Source of the DNA: JBCCQH01 sp039024435
Lineage (GTDB): Bacteria; Bacteroidota; Bacteroidia; J057; JADKCL01
Direction of reading: 5' to 3'
Assembly (NCBI GenBank): GCA_039024435.1
Contig: JBCCQH010000113.1
Location: 1 to 26,522 of the forward strand
DNA length: 26,522 nucleotides
Below are positions 24,177-26,522 of this stretch, one piece after another (positions within the stretch are counted from its first letter, which is position 1; every line of letters starts with the position of its first letter). Below the pieces are notes generated by a model. That model saw nothing but the letters and a program-made list of their open reading frames with translations. It did not search any database and was not told where the DNA came from. Position numbers and translations under genes: made by a program.

Positions 24177-25532
24177 ATGTCAGAGAACAAATACCACGAT
24201 CAAGTTGCGGCTTTCCTGGAAAAGGTAAAGTTGCGCGATCCCCACGAGCCGGAATTTTTCCAAGCGGTGGAAGAAGTTGCGGAAGCGGTGATTCCCTTCA
24301 TCGAAGAAAACCCCCGCTACAAGTCGGCCAAAATCCTCGAACGCATCGTCGAGCCCGAGCGGGTGATCAGTTTTCGGGTGCCCTGGATCGATGATAACGG
24401 CGATCCCCAGGTGAACCGCGGCTTTCGGGTGCAGTTCAATTCCGCCATTGGTCCGTACAAAGGCGGTCTGCGCTTTCATCCCTCGGTAAACCTGTCCATC
24501 CTCAAGTTTCTCGGGTTTGAGCAGGTCTTCAAAAACGCCCTTACCACGCTGCCCATGGGCGGCGGCAAAGGGGGCTCGGACTTCAATCCCAAGGGCCGCT
24601 CCGACAATGAAGTCATGCGCTTCTGCCAATCCTTCATGACAGAACTGGCGCGGCACATCGGACCGAACACCGACGTCCCGGCGGGCGACATCGGGGTCGG
24701 GGGACGCGAGATCGGCTATCTCTTCGGTCAATACAAGCGCCTCCGCAATGAATTTACCGGCGTGCTGACCGGGAAGAAGCCCAATTGGGGCGGTTCGCTC
24801 ATGCGGCCCGAGGCGACCGGCTACGGCAATGTCTACTTTGCCTCCGAGATGCTGGCCACCCGCGGGGAATCATTTGCCGGAAAAACGGTCACCATCTCCG
24901 GTTCGGGCAACGTGGCCCAGTACGCTTGCGAAAAGTCCATCGAACTGGGCGCCAAAGTGGTGACCCTCTCCGATTCGGGAGGCTTCATCCACGATCCGGA
25001 CGGCATCGATGCGGAAAAGCTGGCCTGGGTCAAGGACCTGAAAAATGTCCGCCGGGGCCGCATCAAGGAGTACGTTACCCAGTATCCCGGGGCCACCTTC
25101 CTCGAAAAGGCCCGGCCCTGGAGCATCGCGTGTGACATTGCCCTGCCCTGTGCCACGCAAAACGAACTCAACGGCGAGGAAGCGGCCCTGCTGCTGAAAA
25201 ATGGCTGCACCTGCGTCTCCGAGGGCGCCAATATGCCCTGTACGCCAGAAGCCATCGCCCATTTCCTGGAGGCAAAAATCCTCTTTGCCCCCGGAAAAGC
25301 GGCCAATGCCGGCGGGGTGGCCACCTCCGGTCTGGAAATGTCGCAAAACTCCCTGCGCCTGGCCTGGACCAGCGAGGAAGTGGACAACCGGCTGAAAGGG
25401 ATCATGCAAAGCATCCACACCGCCTGCGTGAAATACGGAACCGAAGGCGACTTCGTCAACTACGTCAAAGGCGCCAACCTGGCGGGCTTCGTCAAGGTCG
25501 CCGACGCCATGCTGGATCAAGGCGTGGTGTAA
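24177..25532 (+). CDS. gdhA: NADP-type glutamate dehydrogenase
   Basis: Interconverts 2-oxoglutarate plus ammonia and glutamate. 451 aa is the size of the hexameric class I enzymes. The active-site signature LPMGGGKGGSDF (125-136) holds catalytic Lys131; Lys95 is in GPYKGGLRFH; Asp171 is in VPAGDIGVG. The dinucleotide fold has SGSGNVAQ (241-248), and LSDSGG (264-269) at the second strand is the pattern of NADP-preferring E. coli-type GdhA. SEGANMP and the C-terminal KGANLAGFVKVADAM fit as well. It is transcribed divergently from the deoC operon across 188 bases, and a strong hairpin follows. Confidence 0.96.
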   Translation: MSENKYHDQVAAFLEKVKLRDPHEPEFFQAVEEVAEAVIPFIEENPRYKSAKILERIVEPERVISFRVPWIDDNGDPQVNRGFRVQFNSAIGPYKGGLRFHPSVNLSILKFLGFEQVFKNALTTLPMGGGKGGSDFNPKGRSDNEVMRFCQSFMTELARHIGPNTDVPAGDIGVGGREIGYLFGQYKRLRNEFTGVLTGKKPNWGGSLMRPEATGYGNVYFASEMLATRGESFAGKTVTISGSGNVAQYACEKSIELGAKVVTLSDSGGFIHDPDGIDAEKLAWVKDLKNVRRGRIKEYVTQYPGATFLEKARPWSIACDIALPCATQNELNGEEAALLLKNGCTCVSEGANMPCTPEAIAHFLEAKILFAPGKAANAGGVATSGLEMSQNSLRLAWTSEEVDNRLKGIMQSIHTACVKYGTEGDFVNYVKGANLAGFVKVADAMLDQGVV

Positions 25533-25548
25533 ATAGAATATCGAGCCG

Positions 25549-25583
25549 AAAACGTCGCTCCGCAATGCGTGGAGCGACGTTTT
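25549..25583 (+). terminator. Terminator after gdhA
   Basis: AAAACGTCGCTCC (25549-25561) pairs perfectly with GGAGCGACGTTTT (25571-25583) around a 9-base loop, 16 bases beyond the stop. The A/T ends give a T-run in both directions, so it could also stop leftward transcription. The following 25584-25751 holds no supported gene. Confidence 0.85.
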
Positions 25584-25751
25584 GTCGTTTGTGGGGGGGA
25601 TTGGCAAAGGCGGTTTCCGCGGGTGAACAGCAAAAATGCCATGACCTGGAAAATCGGACTGAAATGGGTTTTGCGAGGGATTCTATGCGTTTGTCGAGAA
25701 GGAGCCGCAATTGGGCTTAGTCCTTGTAGGATTTAGGGGATGATTTCGTGA

Positions 25752-26069
25752 TCAAAAATCTCCGGGCATTGGTCTCACTTCAGCGTTGTTGAATTTGACT
25801 TCCGTCCAATAATTTTTGTCATCAGATTCGTGGTCTTCTACCAATCGAAATGCAGAAGAAGGTGTTTTTGTCGCTGGCTCGGGAAGTGTGTGTAGGTGTA
25901 AGTTGGGATCAATTTGATTTTCCATTCCTTTTTTCAACCATTTTATTCCATTGTCAATGTTCCTTTTTTCAATTACCAATTCGTGGGTGTTGTTTATACG
26001 AAGCTGCTCAATGACTTTTTCAGATTCAAGGTTTAGAAGTCGAATTAAACTTTCGTAGTTGATTTCCAC
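25752..26069 (-). CDS. AT-rich hypothetical protein (105 aa)
   Basis: Unrecognised protein starting on GTG at 26069; an in-frame stop lies a few codons upstream, so this is the earliest start. The first half is helical and charged (ESLIRLLNLESEKVIEQLRI, then VIEKRNIDNGIKWLKKGM); the second half is rich in Pro, Thr and acidic residues. There is no signal peptide or membrane helix. Base composition is strikingly low in GC: two 60-base samples count 23 and 17 G+C, against 37 in a gdhA sample. It may be a recently acquired gene or a fragment of one. Confidence 0.5.
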   Translation of the reverse strand: MEINYESLIRLLNLESEKVIEQLRINNTHELVIEKRNIDNGIKWLKKGMENQIDPNLHLHTLPEPATKTPSSAFRLVEDHESDDKNYWTEVKFNNAEVRPMPGDF

Positions 26070-26288
26070 GGTGGTTTATTTTGATGTACACTTGCGGTTT
26101 GGCCATGCACGGTGTAATGTTAGACGGGTGGACACCGCAGCCTGCGTTGTGTGCCGTTTCAATCCCGTGCTTCCTGCTACTGCCAGGATATGCTAAAAAT
26201 AGTCTTAACAATGCAGATATTCCAGGAAAAACTATTCCGTCATCTGCAATTGGGTGGTCCCCCTTTGAACCGCAGGTAATACTCCCCA

Positions 26289-26307
26289 AAACCAATTGTA
26301 TTGGTTT
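26289..26307. terminator. Hairpin in AT-rich region, possible terminator
   Basis: AAACCAAT (26289-26296) and ATTGGTTT (26300-26307) are perfect inverted copies with a 3-base loop, followed on the + strand by CTTTTCCCCC. It lies between the AT-rich gene and the tandem repeats. The remainder of 26070-26330 has no convincing gene. Confidence 0.35.
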
Positions 26308-26326
26308 CTTTTCCCCCACTTCCCCG

Positions 26327-26522
26327 ATAGTGTATTTCTCCCTGTTTCGAGTGCCATTGAAGCCCGAAAAAAGTGTTCGAAGTTCGTTTTCTCCCTATTT
26401 AGAGTGCCATTCAATCCAAAAATCAGATCCCCCAAGTTCGTTTTCTCCCTATTTAGAGTGCCATTCAATCCAAAAATCAGATCCCCCAAGTTCATTTTCT
26501 CCCTATTTAGAGTGCCATTCAA
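26327..26522. repeat. 54-bp tandem repeat array running off the window
   Basis: Two complete identical-looking units (26380-26433 and 26434-26487) and a 35-base partial third unit (26488-26522, one G to A change) repeat at exactly 54 bases. A diverged copy precedes them: CTCCCT-TTT--GAGTGCCATT-AA recurs at about 26338-26361, offset by 53. The unit is a multiple of three, and one - strand frame stays open through all copies, giving an 18-residue repeat with NGTLNREKTNLGD; the other two - strand frames contain stops. Coding status is undecided. Confidence 0.85.

Noticed and set aside
26120..26130. GTTAGAC core of an integron attC site
   Set aside because: No matching inverse core at a suitable distance and no integrase in the window; a seven-base match is weak.
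26327..26522. CRISPR array
   Set aside because: The whole 54-bp unit repeats with no unique spacers, and no cas gene is nearby.

Overview
The window looks like chromosomal DNA of a Bacteroidota bacterium, probably from the Saprospiria/Lewinella-like part of the phylum. The phylum call rests on several cues: many lipoproteins with a short lipobox and Cys; TAnnTTTG-like promoter boxes with little Shine-Dalgarno sequence; an OmpA-TPR lipoprotein; and a stand-alone FtsE. The genus is a guess. Most of the window is GC-rich with tight coding. The last ~0.8 kb is clearly more AT-rich and ends in a tandem repeat that runs off the edge.

Layout, left to right. Bases 1-61 are the tail of an upstream unit with a strong terminator. 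A + strand block follows: a patatin-like membrane lipase (278-1741), aspartate ammonia-lyase aspA (1898-3322) and a Crp/Fnr regulator (3511-4200). A long - strand block comes next, read right to left: an OmpA/TPR lipoprotein (11502-9772) with its own terminator; then LemA (9631-9086), a giant DUF2207 membrane protein (9089-5988) and an SH3-domain lipoprotein (5898-4936), probably one transcript ending at a 16-bp perfect hairpin; then a small unknown ORF (4668-4390). A divergent promoter region at ~11503-11682 opens the next + block: a small ORF overlapping ftsE (11915-12628), then an imelysin / di-haem oxidoreductase / imelysin lipoprotein operon (12757-16505) with a Fur-box-like palindrome just upstream. 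An isolated Cys-rich thaumatin-like gene (17030-17680) follows, flanked by long non-coding gaps, then a two-TM K+ channel with RCK domain (18079-19092) and a radical SAM/SPASM protein (19119-20138). A - strand deoxyribose operon (23988-20377) comes next: deoC, a catalytic aldehyde dehydrogenase, a 66-aa ORF and a shortened ALDH homologue lacking the catalytic half. Divergent from it is NADP-type glutamate dehydrogenase gdhA (24177-25532). The right edge holds one AT-rich hypothetical gene and 54-bp tandem repeats.

Functional reading. AspA and GdhA handle ammonia/amino-acid balance. DeoC plus ALDH would turn deoxyribose-5-phosphate into glyceraldehyde-3-phosphate and acetate. The imelysin/di-haem cluster is probably an iron-responsive periplasmic/outer-membrane system. 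LemA/DUF2207/SH3 is an envelope module of unknown purpose.

The best candidates for something new are: the deoC operon with its ALDH pseudoenzyme and orf66; the DUF2207 protein with an apparently triplicated ectodomain; the channel with a Glu in its selectivity filter; the cytosolic-looking thaumatin-like protein; and the palindromes upstream of the imelysin operon and gdhA. No tRNA, rRNA, transposase or CRISPR array was seen.
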